Shown here in pieces: positions 29,162-38,112 of a DNA stretch of 64,000 bases (the stretch's first letter is position 1; every line of letters begins with the position of its first letter). The position numbers were made by a program, and so were the translations under genes. Under the pieces are notes generated by a model. That model was not told the origin of the DNA. It searched no databases and saw only the letters and a list, made by a program, of their open reading frames with translations. The stretch spans positions 2,170,001-2,234,000 of the forward strand of contig NZ_CP077291.1 in the NCBI RefSeq assembly GCF_019048065.1, read 5' to 3'. The stretch is from Citrobacter farmeri. Its GTDB lineage: Bacteria > Pseudomonadota > Gammaproteobacteria > Enterobacterales > Enterobacteriaceae.

Positions 29162-29434
29162 ATGCGCGCAGCGTTTTGGGTAGGATGTGCCGCGTTATTA
29201 TTGTCGGCTTGCAGCAGCGACAATGAACCTGTTCAACAGGCGACAGCAGCGCATGTCGCACCGGGTTTAAAAGCGGCGATGACCAGTTCCGGTGAGGCCA
29301 ATTGCGCCATGATTGGCGGTTCACTCTCCGTTGCTCGTCAACTGGATGGATCGGCAATCGGCATGTGTGCGCTTCCCAACGGCAAACGTTGCAGCGAGCA
29401 ATCCCTCGCCGCGGGAAGTTGTGGTAACTACTGA
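29162..29434 (+). CDS. ydbJ: YdbJ, DUF333 lipoprotein
   Basis: This 90-residue lipoprotein has the lipobox LLLSAC (acylated Cys17) and a DUF333 domain (NCAMIGGSLSVARQLDG, ALPNGKRCSEQSLAAGSC). Its function is not established. The start at 29162 (MRAAFWVGC) has GGGGAG upstream and fits E. coli YdbJ; the open frame begins 11 codons earlier. It is convergent with hslJ, 7 bp away. Confidence 0.9.
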   Translation: MRAAFWVGCAALLLSACSSDNEPVQQATAAHVAPGLKAAMTSSGEANCAMIGGSLSVARQLDGSAIGMCALPNGKRCSEQSLAAGSCGNY

Positions 29435-29441
29435 GCAGCCA

Positions 29442-29864
29442 TTACTGCACTAAATCGGCAAGTTTATAGCTTAACGTGTGTTCCGCGGTGGCCAGAGTGA
29501 GCTGGTTTGCGGTCAGGTCTACTTGTGCGCCCTGTTTCAGCATGGTGCTGAGGGTATTGTCCAGCTCGCTGAGCTGGGGATCGGCGCACATCATGCGGGT
29601 CATCACCATCTCTTTAACCTTCAATGCGCCGTCAGAGAGTGATGCCTGACCGTTGAAGCGATTACACATATTGCCTGAAATCGTCATCTTTTCGCCAAAG
29701 CTCAGCTCAAGGGGATGACCTGTTGCATTGACCGGTTTACCGTCCACACTCTCCAGAACAAAGCGGTGATGCTGTAATTGCTCACGGCTGACCGATACTT
29801 TTCCATTGCTTACACAACCTGCTACCAGCAGGCTCAGCGCGACCAGCGCGATGACCTTCTTCAT
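29442..29864 (-). CDS. hslJ: HslJ, META-domain heat-inducible outer-membrane lipoprotein
   Basis: This 140-residue lipoprotein has the lipobox LLVAGC and a META domain (SFGEKMTISGNMCNRFNG, TRMMCADPQLSELD). HslJ is heat-inducible and linked to novobiocin resistance in E. coli. The start at 29864 gives the E. coli length and has AGAG upstream. Confidence 0.93.
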   Translation of the reverse strand: MKKVIALVALSLLVAGCVSNGKVSVSREQLQHHRFVLESVDGKPVNATGHPLELSFGEKMTISGNMCNRFNGQASLSDGALKVKEMVMTRMMCADPQLSELDNTLSTMLKQGAQVDLTANQLTLATAEHTLSYKLADLVQ

Positions 29865-29940
29865 GTTAACTCTCTGCATTAAAGCGTAATCGCCACCGAC
29901 AGCATACCGATCTTATCGCCAGTGGCTTTGGGGAAATTCT

Positions 29941-29967
29941 GAAAACCCCTCCTGCGAACAGGAGGGG
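29941..29967 (-). terminator. Terminator of ldhA
   Basis: A 9-bp perfect stem (CCCCTCCTG / CAGGAGGGG, CGAA loop) followed by four T on the minus strand, right after the ldhA stop. Confidence 0.85.
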
Positions 29968-29972
29968 GTGGA

Positions 29973-30962
29973 TCAGAACAGGGCGTTAGGGCAGGTTTCT
30001 CCGTTCGCCAACTGCTGTAAATTCTGTAGCGTAGTCTCAGAAATACTGGTCAGCGCTTCGGCGGTCAGGAAGGCCTGATGTCCGGTGAACAGGACGTTGT
30101 GACAGGCCGACAGACGACGGAAAACATCATCCTGGATAACGTCGTTCGACTTATCTTCGAAGAACAGATCGCGCTCGTTTTCGTAAACGTCCATTCCCAG
30201 CGAACCAATTTTCTGATTTTTCAGCGCTTCAATCGCCGCCTGAGAATCAATTAGCGCGCCGCGACTGGTGTTAATGACCATCACGCCGTTCTTCATCTGA
30301 TCGAACGCGGCATGGTTTAGCAGGTGATAGTTTTCCGGTGTTAACGGGCAGTGCAGCGAAATCACATCGGATTCGGCGAACAGCGTCGGCAGATCAACAT
30401 ATTCCACGCCGAGTTCGAGCGCAGCCGCACTGGGATACGGATCAAACGCCAGCAGACGCATGCCAAAGCCTTTCAGTATACGCAGGGCGGCGATACCAAT
30501 TTTCCCGGTGCCAATCACCCCCGCGGTTTTCCCGTGCATAGTGAAACCCGTTAACCCTTCAAGAGAGAAATTGGCGTCGCGGGTACGCTGGTATGCGCGG
30601 TGAATGCGGCGGTTGAGGGTCATCATCATACCAACCGCGTGTTCCGCGACCGCTTCCGGAGAATAAGCCGGAACACGAACGACCTGCAGACCCAGCTCTT
30701 TTGCCGCATCCAGATCGACGTTATTGAAACCCGCGCAGCGCAGCGCAATATACTTAACACCATGGTTTTTCAGCTCTTCGAGTACTGGCCGGCTGCCATC
30801 ATCGTTCACGAAGATACAAACCGCTTCGCAGCCATGTGCGGTTTTAGCCGTTTTCTCCGTCAACAGAAAATCAAAGAATTCAAGCTCAAAGCCAAAAGCC
30901 TCGTTAACCTGTTGCAGGTACTTCTTGTCGTACTGTTTTGTACTGTAGACGGCGAGTTTCAT
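29973..30962 (-). CDS. ldhA: LdhA, fermentative D-lactate dehydrogenase
   Basis: This 329-residue NADH-dependent enzyme reduces pyruvate to D-lactate during fermentation. It has the D-2-hydroxyacid dehydrogenase architecture with the Rossmann motif VIGTGKIG, the active-site arginine in TSRGALIDS and the catalytic His in FTGHQAFLT. Length equals E. coli LdhA. Confidence 0.97.
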   Translation of the reverse strand: MKLAVYSTKQYDKKYLQQVNEAFGFELEFFDFLLTEKTAKTAHGCEAVCIFVNDDGSRPVLEELKNHGVKYIALRCAGFNNVDLDAAKELGLQVVRVPAYSPEAVAEHAVGMMMTLNRRIHRAYQRTRDANFSLEGLTGFTMHGKTAGVIGTGKIGIAALRILKGFGMRLLAFDPYPSAAALELGVEYVDLPTLFAESDVISLHCPLTPENYHLLNHAAFDQMKNGVMVINTSRGALIDSQAAIEALKNQKIGSLGMDVYENERDLFFEDKSNDVIQDDVFRRLSACHNVLFTGHQAFLTAEALTSISETTLQNLQQLANGETCPNALF

Positions 30963-32169
30963 AAGACTTTCTCCAGTGATGAGGAATCACAGTTATCTAA
31001 TTCAAATTATTCTACAAAATATAAAATATCATTGAAAGTGATACGTATAATGAATAATTCTAGAGCATCTATTCTGACTGCGTTTATCATACTAAATTTC
31101 AACAACTTTCTTAAACCTATGTCTACTTTTGTGGCGTCATGAGGGGCGTGTTGTTCATCTCTGCGATCCGCCTTGATCAGCCCTCGTAAACCGTCAGCGC
31201 ATCGTCATGACCGACTTCCATTTCACCGGCAAGTTTGCCGGGGGAGGACTGTGTAGGAACCCTTGCATTTCCGGCACTCTGTTCCAGAACGATGCCAGGG
31301 GCGCTGACGAGAGTAATGTGACGTCTTTCCCCAATTATTCGAAGGTGACCTGATAGTCTGGATCTATTTGACCGACACGATAAACGCCGCGGATAGTAGC
31401 GATAATTTCATTCAATTCTGAATTGTTCTTTCTTTTTCTCTGTTCCAGAGAATAAATATATTACATCAACCTTCACAAGGTACGCTTCCTGCTATAAACG
31501 TACCTGATATTCTGCATTTTTTGATGGTATTTCAGTTGTCACGACCCATTTGAATCAGATCTCCTGGCCTGGTGAGAAAAACAGTCTGTCTGTAGGCAAA
31601 GATTCGTGGACCGCATGTTCTGGTCGCAGGTGTGGATGATCTAAAGATGTGACAGAATTTTATGGATAAAACAGCTCAAGCATTTCACCTGTCTGCGATT
31701 TTTTCATCATTCACCTTGCCATTTTACCAGTGTTTAATTCTTCAATTTCACATTTATTGGTTAAACAAACTAAATATTGATGGCTTTGCGACTTTAGATA
31801 CCAAAAAAGAACGGCAAAAGCGAAGCTACACCCAACTGATGCAGAACAAGGAAATGAACAAAAGAACACTTGCCAGTGAATTAATGAAACAATCCATTAA
31901 CAAAGACGCTAAGATTTTTTTTAAGGCCAATATAAAATATTAATGACTTCATTGAACAATGTTTCATTTCACGAACAATACAGGTAATCAATTTCGTTTT
32001 GTAGAAATTTTTGATGGCTTACCATTCACTGTTTGGCACTTTGTTTTGATTGTGATTGTTTTTTTGGTTTTTAAATCTTCATGCGCGTTTTTAATTAGGA
32101 TGGGTTTAATTAGGAAAATCGATCGTTATGATAACAAAAAGAAATGGAGTGTCAGAATATGGAGCGGTA
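30963..32169. other. ldhA upstream region with a coding remnant and AT-rich DNA
   Basis: About 1.2 kb separates ldhA from the fimbrial regulator. It contains the ldhA promoter, the remnant described at 31140-31430, and AT-rich DNA (31430-32169). The two open frames in the last part (31662-31943, 31959-32189) lack ribosome sites and recognisable domains. In E. coli ydbH follows ldhA almost directly, so this marks the left edge of the inserted fimbrial island. Confidence 0.55.
31140..31430 (-). pseudogene. Unidentified coding remnant on the minus strand
   Basis: The region is less AT-rich than its surroundings. On the minus strand it reads ELNEIIATIRGVYRVGQI then DPDYQVTFE before a stop (about 31430-31335), and after a frame change ERRHITLVSAPGIVLEQS continuing to a stop near 31180. 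No start codon or ribosome site is evident. This looks like the frameshifted tail of a lost gene, but I cannot name the family and it may be chance. Confidence 0.3.
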
Positions 32170-32571
32170 ATGGACCAGCATATGAATAAACCGTATGGAT
32201 ATCTTATCGATTCCACAGTTCTCTATTTGCCCTCTCAGCAGCAACTTATCAGCAACCGTGGAAATGCCTGCCAGCTGAGGCATACGATGAGCGAGCTGCT
32301 CAGTTACCTGATGCAGCATGCTGAAAAAGGTGTGATTACCGATGACGAAATAATATATAACGTTTGGGAAAGAAATAATCTTTTAGGTACCCATAGCCGC
32401 CTCTGGCAGGTTATGCAAAATTTAAAAAGAAGCTTAAATAAAGTGGGTATCGAAACCGAACTGTTTATACGTGTCAGAGGGAAAGGATACTATCTGAGGA
32501 GTGACATAATAACGCCGCTGTATACATGGACTGATAAAGTTAATCACGGGTTTAACGACGATGATAATTAA
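32170..32571 (+). CDS. Winged-helix (CadC/OmpR-type) regulator, likely of the fimbrial operon
   Basis: This 133-residue protein consists almost entirely of a transcriptional regulatory C-terminal type winged helix: YGYLIDSTVLYLPSQQQLIS, then SELLSYLMQHAEKGVITDDE, NVWERNN and the wing VRGKGYYLRSD. It lacks a receiver domain and the membrane segment of CadC. The start at 32170 has GGAG 5 bases upstream; ATG 32128 or 32182 are alternatives. It lies 182 bp upstream of the pilin on the same strand, suggesting it controls the fimbriae. Confidence 0.72.
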   Translation: MDQHMNKPYGYLIDSTVLYLPSQQQLISNRGNACQLRHTMSELLSYLMQHAEKGVITDDEIIYNVWERNNLLGTHSRLWQVMQNLKRSLNKVGIETELFIRVRGKGYYLRSDIITPLYTWTDKVNHGFNDDDN

Positions 32572-32753
32572 ATCGATTTGCCGTGATACTGCGCAATAAG
32601 AATTCATCATGTGAAGTGCACTGTTATCTCGCCAGGAATTTCGCCATTTAACGAGGGAGTATTACTGTCGGCATAATAAAGCAATTCAGGATGATAATAA
32701 ATCTGCAGGAAAACCAGCAGATATAGGTATATCAATAAAATGGAGTTTTACAT

Positions 32754-33272
32754 ATGAAAGCAAATCGTTTGTTTATTTCTGCACTGGTCTCTTCTGCACT
32801 GATGTCTGCAGGGGCGATGGCGGCGGATGGCACCATTAACTTCTCGGGCAGCATCACGGCATCCGCCTGTGAAACCATTGTTGGCGCTGTTCAGGATGGC
32901 AACAGCACCCCAAGCCTGACCGCCACGGTTAACCTGCTCAGTGCAACCAGCGATGCATTCACTGCCGTCGGCGACATTGTGAACAAAACCCCGTTCTCAA
33001 TCCAGCTGTCGGGCTGCACCGCATCCACTGGCGCTGAAAACGTCAGGGCACTGTTCTCCGGCACGGCGCCCGTGGCGGGCGAGCCTAACCTGCTGGCAAA
33101 CACCGGTGTGGCCACCAACGTGGGCATTGTGATCCTGAACTCCGCCGGGACCGATGAAATCAGCCTGAACCAGACGAACCCCAGCCCGGATGATACCACC
33201 ATCAACCTGGATGAAGGTGCGGCAATGCCTACCACAACCGGCGACGTCACGCTCAGATACCAGGCGGGGTGA
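32754..33272 (+). CDS. Major fimbrial subunit (pilin), apparently truncated at its C-terminus
   Basis: This 172-residue chaperone-usher pilin has a signal peptide ending AGAMA|ADGTINF, the cysteine pair of the pilin fold (SACETIVG ... LSGCTAS) and the usual middle strands. It ends VTLRYQAG, where pilins of this type normally continue about 25 residues to a penultimate-tyrosine strand (compare GKVNMWVTYE in the downstream adhesins). That last strand frames the groove filled by the chaperone and the next subunit. The usher starts 13 bp after the stop, so a small deletion is likely. GGAG precedes the start. Confidence 0.82.
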   Translation: MKANRLFISALVSSALMSAGAMAADGTINFSGSITASACETIVGAVQDGNSTPSLTATVNLLSATSDAFTAVGDIVNKTPFSIQLSGCTASTGAENVRALFSGTAPVAGEPNLLANTGVATNVGIVILNSAGTDEISLNQTNPSPDDTTINLDEGAAMPTTTGDVTLRYQAG

Positions 33273-33284
33273 AGGGAGTGTTTT

Positions 33285-35900
33285 ATGCGTGAGTTAAAGC
33301 CAGAGTCTTCTGCCATCAACAGCCTGCAGGTGATGGTCAGGTTGTTGTTGACAGCGGGCTTCATCAGCGCCGGCTGTGCTCTGCCTGGATATGCACTTGC
33401 CGAATCTGGTTTTGAAGAAGCTTTTCTGCTGAAGGATAAAAATGGCGTGTCACCGGAAGTATTTATCACCCGCAACGCCGTGTCTCCCGGGTTAAAGCAG
33501 GTAGATATCCGGGTTAACGATCAGCTTGCAGAAAACTGGGAAGTCCTGTTTGTGGTGAACAAAGAGCAACTGACCGTACCCTGCCTGACATATTCACAGC
33601 TGAAAATGCTGGGACTGAAGGTCAGCCTTTATGAGGGCTGGATCACCCGCGATCGGGACAGTGCGACTACCGCGTCTGACGCTGAACCACAGCAGTGTGA
33701 AGATCTCCTGCAACGGATACCGGCGTCTCTCATCCGTTACGATGATGCCAGCCAGGTTCTGCAAATTACTGTGCCTCAGGAAGCGGTCGACAGGCAGCGC
33801 TTCGCCATGATTTCTCCCCTCGAATGGGACGAAGGGGTGCCCAGTCTGCGTACGGCTTATCGGGGGTATTACTACTCTTCCAGCCTCAAGGGGCATTCAG
33901 GTAATGGGGGAAAAACGAATGACAGCACGTTCCGTAGCGCCTACATCAGCCTGAACAGCGTGGGAACGCTCGGCGCATGGCGTTTTTACAGTATCGATTC
34001 CTTCTACCGGAATCCGGGAAAGGGCTGGGATTCAAATCATGACCGAAGCTACATTGCGCGGGACATCGCAGCGCTACGCAGCCAGTTCCAGGCCGGGGAA
34101 ATTTACTCCAGAACGTCAGGCTACATGACAGGAACGGTGCCGGTCAGCGGTGTTTCGCTGGCTACCAGTGAGCGCATGCTGCTGGACAACCAGTTCCGTT
34201 ACGCGCCGGTGATCCGGGGCGTTGCGCGGACTAACGCCCGTCTGGTGGTCCGCCAGCGGGGGAACATCATCTACAGTAACACGCTGACCCCTGGGCCGTT
34301 TGCCATTGATGACCTGTACAGTGCGCAGGTTGGTGCGGACCTTGATGTCACCGTGGAAGAATCTGACGGTCAGTTCCAGGTGTTCCGCGTCCCCTATACG
34401 GCGCTGCCGAATATGATCCGCCCGGGGGCATTTCGCTACAGCGCCACCGCAGGGAAATACCGTAGTCAGAATGCCGGAACCGAAGAGCCACTGCTGGCCA
34501 CCGGCAGTCTGGAATACGGCTTTGAGCATTTCACGCTCAACAGTTCCCTGTTGACCTCGGAAGATTATCAGTCGCTGAGTACCGGACTGGCCTGGAATAT
34601 TGGCAATATCGGCGCTTTCTCCACGGAGGTTGCCTATGCACGCCACCGGGAAACCTGGAATAAGGACCAGTCCCAGGAAGGCTCGGCGGTGCGTTTTCTT
34701 TATGCCCGCTATTTTGACCTGACCGCCACCTCCCTGCAGATTCTGGGCTACCAGTACCGTTCGAAGAATTATCTCGATTTCTCCGAATTCATCTCGCGGC
34801 ACAGCCATACTGACATCGACGGCTTTGAGCCGGGACAGTCGGAATGGAATCGCCGTAAGCGCAGCCGGGTGGAGATGAACGTCAACCAGAATCTGTACGA
34901 TTTTGGCAACCTGTATCTGTCCCTGAGCCAGGACCGGTTTTACGGTACCGGCCGTAAAAGTACCTCGATAAGCGGTGGGACAGGAACGACCATCGGCCCG
35001 GCCAGCGTGTCACTCTCCTGGACGCATACCCGCGACAGCAGCATCAATGACAATATTCTGAGCCTGTCCGTCAGCCTGCCGCTGGGAGGCTACGATGAGC
35101 GGAGAAGTAACTACGGCTCAGTGAACTACGGACTTACCCGTGACCGGGATAACCGTTACAGCCAGTCGCTGGGGTATTCCGGCAGCGCTCTGGACAATGC
35201 CGTGAGCTATTCCGCCAACGTCCAGCGCAGCAGCCAGGGGAAATACAGCGAGTCCGGCTCGCTGGGGTATAACGGCAGTATGGCGAATCTCAGCGGCGGC
35301 GTGAGCCACAGCAGCGATTACAACCAGTATTCAGCGGGGATGAGCGGGGGCGTTACGCTGTACAGCGGAGGCGCCATTCTCTCCCCGGCGCTTGGCGATA
35401 CTATCGCCATTGTGGAAACCCCCGGGGCATCAGGAATTGGGGTGTCAGGAAACAACCGCGCCCGGACCGATTATTTCGGCCATGCCGTCGTGACGTATCT
35501 CACGCCTTACCGCTACAACACCGTCAGCCTGGATACCAGCGGAACGGAGAATGTGGAGCTGAAAGAGTCCTCCCGCAAAGTGGTGCCGACCCCGGGAGCG
35601 GCAGTTCACCTTAAATTTGCGACCCGTGTAGGGCGCCGGGCGATGGTGGAAATCCGTAGTGCCAGATCGGTTCCGCTGGGTGCCATGGTGTATCTGGATG
35701 GAGAAAAAGATGAGGCCGGCATCGTGGGGAATAAGGGACTGACCTATCTCAGCGGCCTGGATGCCCGCCAGGCGCAGACGCTTCGCGTGGTCTGGGGAGA
35801 AGGACAAAACGAACACTGCACGTTTACGGTACCTGCTGCCACTGAGGAGCAGCGTAAACCGGAGAACTGGCATCATAAGATTGTGGTGGACTGCCGGTGA
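33285..35900 (+). CDS. Fimbrial outer-membrane usher protein
   Basis: This 871-residue usher assembles and secretes pilin subunits. Domains in order are a signal peptide (to about residue 39), the N-terminal chaperone-binding domain (FEEAFLL ... VDIRVND), the 24-strand barrel with plug, and C-terminal domains ending in a cysteine pair (HCTFTV, VVDCR). No frameshift or internal stop is seen. The ribosome site AAGGGAG directly follows the pilin stop. Gene order (pilin, usher, chaperone, adhesin) recalls the Std/pi-type operons of Salmonella. Confidence 0.92.
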   Translation: MRELKPESSAINSLQVMVRLLLTAGFISAGCALPGYALAESGFEEAFLLKDKNGVSPEVFITRNAVSPGLKQVDIRVNDQLAENWEVLFVVNKEQLTVPCLTYSQLKMLGLKVSLYEGWITRDRDSATTASDAEPQQCEDLLQRIPASLIRYDDASQVLQITVPQEAVDRQRFAMISPLEWDEGVPSLRTAYRGYYYSSSLKGHSGNGGKTNDSTFRSAYISLNSVGTLGAWRFYSIDSFYRNPGKGWDSNHDRSYIARDIAALRSQFQAGEIYSRTSGYMTGTVPVSGVSLATSERMLLDNQFRYAPVIRGVARTNARLVVRQRGNIIYSNTLTPGPFAIDDLYSAQVGADLDVTVEESDGQFQVFRVPYTALPNMIRPGAFRYSATAGKYRSQNAGTEEPLLATGSLEYGFEHFTLNSSLLTSEDYQSLSTGLAWNIGNIGAFSTEVAYARHRETWNKDQSQEGSAVRFLYARYFDLTATSLQILGYQYRSKNYLDFSEFISRHSHTDIDGFEPGQSEWNRRKRSRVEMNVNQNLYDFGNLYLSLSQDRFYGTGRKSTSISGGTGTTIGPASVSLSWTHTRDSSINDNILSLSVSLPLGGYDERRSNYGSVNYGLTRDRDNRYSQSLGYSGSALDNAVSYSANVQRSSQGKYSESGSLGYNGSMANLSGGVSHSSDYNQYSAGMSGGVTLYSGGAILSPALGDTIAIVETPGASGIGVSGNNRARTDYFGHAVVTYLTPYRYNTVSLDTSGTENVELKESSRKVVPTPGAAVHLKFATRVGRRAMVEIRSARSVPLGAMVYLDGEKDEAGIVGNKGLTYLSGLDARQAQTLRVVWGEGQNEHCTFTVPAATEEQRKPENWHHKIVVDCR

Positions 35901-35934
35901 GGCAGCCACAGCCGTCACACGTTAAGGAGATAAT

Positions 35935-36669
35935 ATGATGAAATTCAAAAAGGGAATTTTGGCAGGTCTGCTGATGGCCGGTGTGCTGGTCAGTTATACG
36001 GTCAATGCCGGGGTGCGCCCGCAGCTAACCCGCATCGTGGCGTACGCTACTGATAAAGAAACGCCGGTGGAGGTGATTAACGACAGCAGCGAAACCTATA
36101 TGCTGCAGTCGTGGCTGGAAGATCTGCAGGGCCAGGACAACAATATTCCCCTGGTGCTGACGCCTCCGGTGATGAAGATAGAGGGGAAAAAACACGGCAA
36201 GCTGCGCCTGGTGGTGATGAAAAGCGAAATCCCTCAGGACCGGGAGTCGGTGTACTGGCTGTCCCTGCAGGAAATCCCCCCGAAGGCAAAAAACGGCGCG
36301 GATAACCGTCTGGTGGTGGCTGTACGCAGTCGGCTGAAGGTATTTGTCCGCCCGGACGGTCTGAATGCGGCGGGGGCCAGGGAGGCAGCCAAACAGCTGA
36401 CCTGGCGTGTGGAGCAGGAGGGTGGGAAGCGCTGGTTAACCGCCACCAATCCGTCGGCCTATTACATCAGCTTTGGCGAGCTGTCGATAAGCCAGGGGGG
36501 CGGGAATAAAGTCAGCGTGGCCGGTAAAACCCGGATGCCGCCGCCGAAGGGCAGCCAGCGCTATCCGCTGCCGGAATCGATGAAGGGCGGAAAACTGACC
36601 GTGACCTGGACGGCCACCCATGACTGGGGCGGGCAGGGGGAAACGCTGAAAGCGGAGGTCGGGTTGTGA
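35935..36669 (+). CDS. Periplasmic fimbrial chaperone (PapD-like)
   Basis: This 244-residue chaperone has a signal peptide (ending VNA|GVRPQ) and two immunoglobulin-like domains. The residues that anchor the pilin C-terminus appear in RPQLTRIVAY (domain 1 strand A) and RSRLKVFVRP (Arg/Lys of the cleft). It donates a strand to subunits and delivers them to the usher. AAGGAG precedes the start; two adjacent ATG codons are possible. Its stop overlaps the start of the first adhesin. Confidence 0.92.
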   Translation: MMKFKKGILAGLLMAGVLVSYTVNAGVRPQLTRIVAYATDKETPVEVINDSSETYMLQSWLEDLQGQDNNIPLVLTPPVMKIEGKKHGKLRLVVMKSEIPQDRESVYWLSLQEIPPKAKNGADNRLVVAVRSRLKVFVRPDGLNAAGAREAAKQLTWRVEQEGGKRWLTATNPSAYYISFGELSISQGGGNKVSVAGKTRMPPPKGSQRYPLPESMKGGKLTVTWTATHDWGGQGETLKAEVGL

Positions 36670-37994
36670 GTATGAACAGGGTCTCCGGGGTTATCAGAAG
36701 CAGACTGTCCGTTGTCGCAATTGCTCTGCTGTCTTCAGGGATAGTGGGGTCCTCTTACGCCGGCACAAGAACCGGGATTCTTAACTGGAACGCATACGAT
36801 ACCATTTCTCCGGGGCAGATGGCTGTCACCTGTACGCTCACCTGGAGCGATCTGCGGCCATTTCAGGTTCCGCGTACATTGGTGGTGGACAACACGGCGC
36901 CAGCAGGAACGGTACTTCATCGTTGGGGATATGGAGAGTTTGCTGATTATCAGTACAATTGCACTGGCGGAGCGAGAGGAAGTGATGGTTATTATGTGAG
37001 CTCAGCCAGTGCGGTTATTGCCGACGTCAGGGCTCAAGGGCAGTATATAGAGGGGCCAGAAGGGGGGGGAATAGTCAGCCCGGGAGGATATGTATTTTCT
37101 ACAAGCGTTCAGGGTATTGGTCTGAAAATTTATGCGACACCATACTATCATTCTGATTTTTCCTCGGAAAGTGTCAGGAGATGGGCATTAACTATCTATA
37201 ATGCTCAGGGAAGCGCCCCGTATGATAGTGGTGTGGAGTATGGAACTAATACGCTGAATAATGGTGTGTTTGGTATCGGTTTTAAGACGAACTCTCCACG
37301 CGGTTCTGATTCGGTGAACAGTAACTATTATCAGTTTCAGGACACGTCAGTGAGCGTTTCGCTTCGGGCTGAGTTAATCAAAACAGGGACTATAACGGCC
37401 TCTGATTATGGTACGCCTGTTTCTCTGTCAATGCGTACCTCAAATAACGTTTTTGGTGCAACCACCTCGCAAACAGGAGATGTTTATTCAGCGCAGGAAT
37501 TCAGCGGCAGTGGTATTACGCTTGCGTCGCCTGCCTGTATGCTGAATAACGAAAACTATGACGTGAATATGGGGGACTGGGTGGCTTACACCTGGGGTGG
37601 CGCGGTTCGCACAGGCAACGAAAAGCTGGTTGATATTTCTCTGAAGTGTACGGGTGCCGCAAATAACGTCTATTTTCGCTTTGAAGATGCCGGAACTGCC
37701 ACAGCAAGTACAGACAAGAATATCCGGGTTTATAAAAGTGCCGGATCCGGAACCGATGTTGTTGACGGGCTGGAAATAGAGCTGCTGTACAACGGGGAAC
37801 ACGTTGATGTGGACGGAATAACGTTAACCGATACCGGTACGCATGGCAGTTATGTGAGCACCAACAACAGTGAAACACAACTATATTCATCGCAGAGCAC
37901 GGCGCGTTTTACCGCCCGTTTTTTGCAGAATGGCCAAATAAGCTATCTGGGACCCGTCACCGGGAAAGTGAATATGTGGGTGACCTATGAATGA
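36666..37994 (+). CDS. Fimbrial tip adhesin 1 (two-domain)
   Basis: This 442-residue protein has a signal peptide (ending SSYA|GTRTG), an N-terminal receptor-binding domain (to about residue 285) and a C-terminal pilin domain (PACMLNNENY to VNMWVTYE) that docks it to the fibre. The GTG at 36666 lies 7 bases after GGAGG and overlaps the chaperone stop; ATG at 36672 is the alternative. It is paralogous to the next gene: the pilin domain is roughly 85-90% identical, the start of the lectin part fairly similar, the middle divergent. Receptor unknown. Confidence 0.8.
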   Translation: MSMNRVSGVIRSRLSVVAIALLSSGIVGSSYAGTRTGILNWNAYDTISPGQMAVTCTLTWSDLRPFQVPRTLVVDNTAPAGTVLHRWGYGEFADYQYNCTGGARGSDGYYVSSASAVIADVRAQGQYIEGPEGGGIVSPGGYVFSTSVQGIGLKIYATPYYHSDFSSESVRRWALTIYNAQGSAPYDSGVEYGTNTLNNGVFGIGFKTNSPRGSDSVNSNYYQFQDTSVSVSLRAELIKTGTITASDYGTPVSLSMRTSNNVFGATTSQTGDVYSAQEFSGSGITLASPACMLNNENYDVNMGDWVAYTWGGAVRTGNEKLVDISLKCTGAANNVYFRFEDAGTATASTDKNIRVYKSAGSGTDVVDGLEIELLYNGEHVDVDGITLTDTGTHGSYVSTNNSETQLYSSQSTARFTARFLQNGQISYLGPVTGKVNMWVTYE

Positions 37995-38112
37995 TGTCTG
38001 CCGTGTGAATATTCCAGCGCAAGTCATTAGTCGCATTCTTATCACTATCGAATAACTCTCCAGACACGAAAGTCGTCAGGCCGGGGGAAACGTTGAAACG
38101 GGAAGTAATATT

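Noticed and set aside
31662..31943. 93-codon open frame on the plus strand upstream of the fimbrial regulator
   Set aside because: No ribosome site, no domain, AT-rich composition and low-complexity content; most likely chance.
31959..32189. 76-codon frame with a hydrophobic segment overlapping the start of the winged-helix regulator
   Set aside because: No ribosome site before the ATG and no recognisable family; the overlap with a better-supported gene argues against it.
32572..32753. Phase-variation switch (invertible repeats or clustered GATC sites) upstream of the pilin
   Set aside because: No paired inverted repeats and no recombinase gene nearby, and no GATC cluster close to the pilin promoter.
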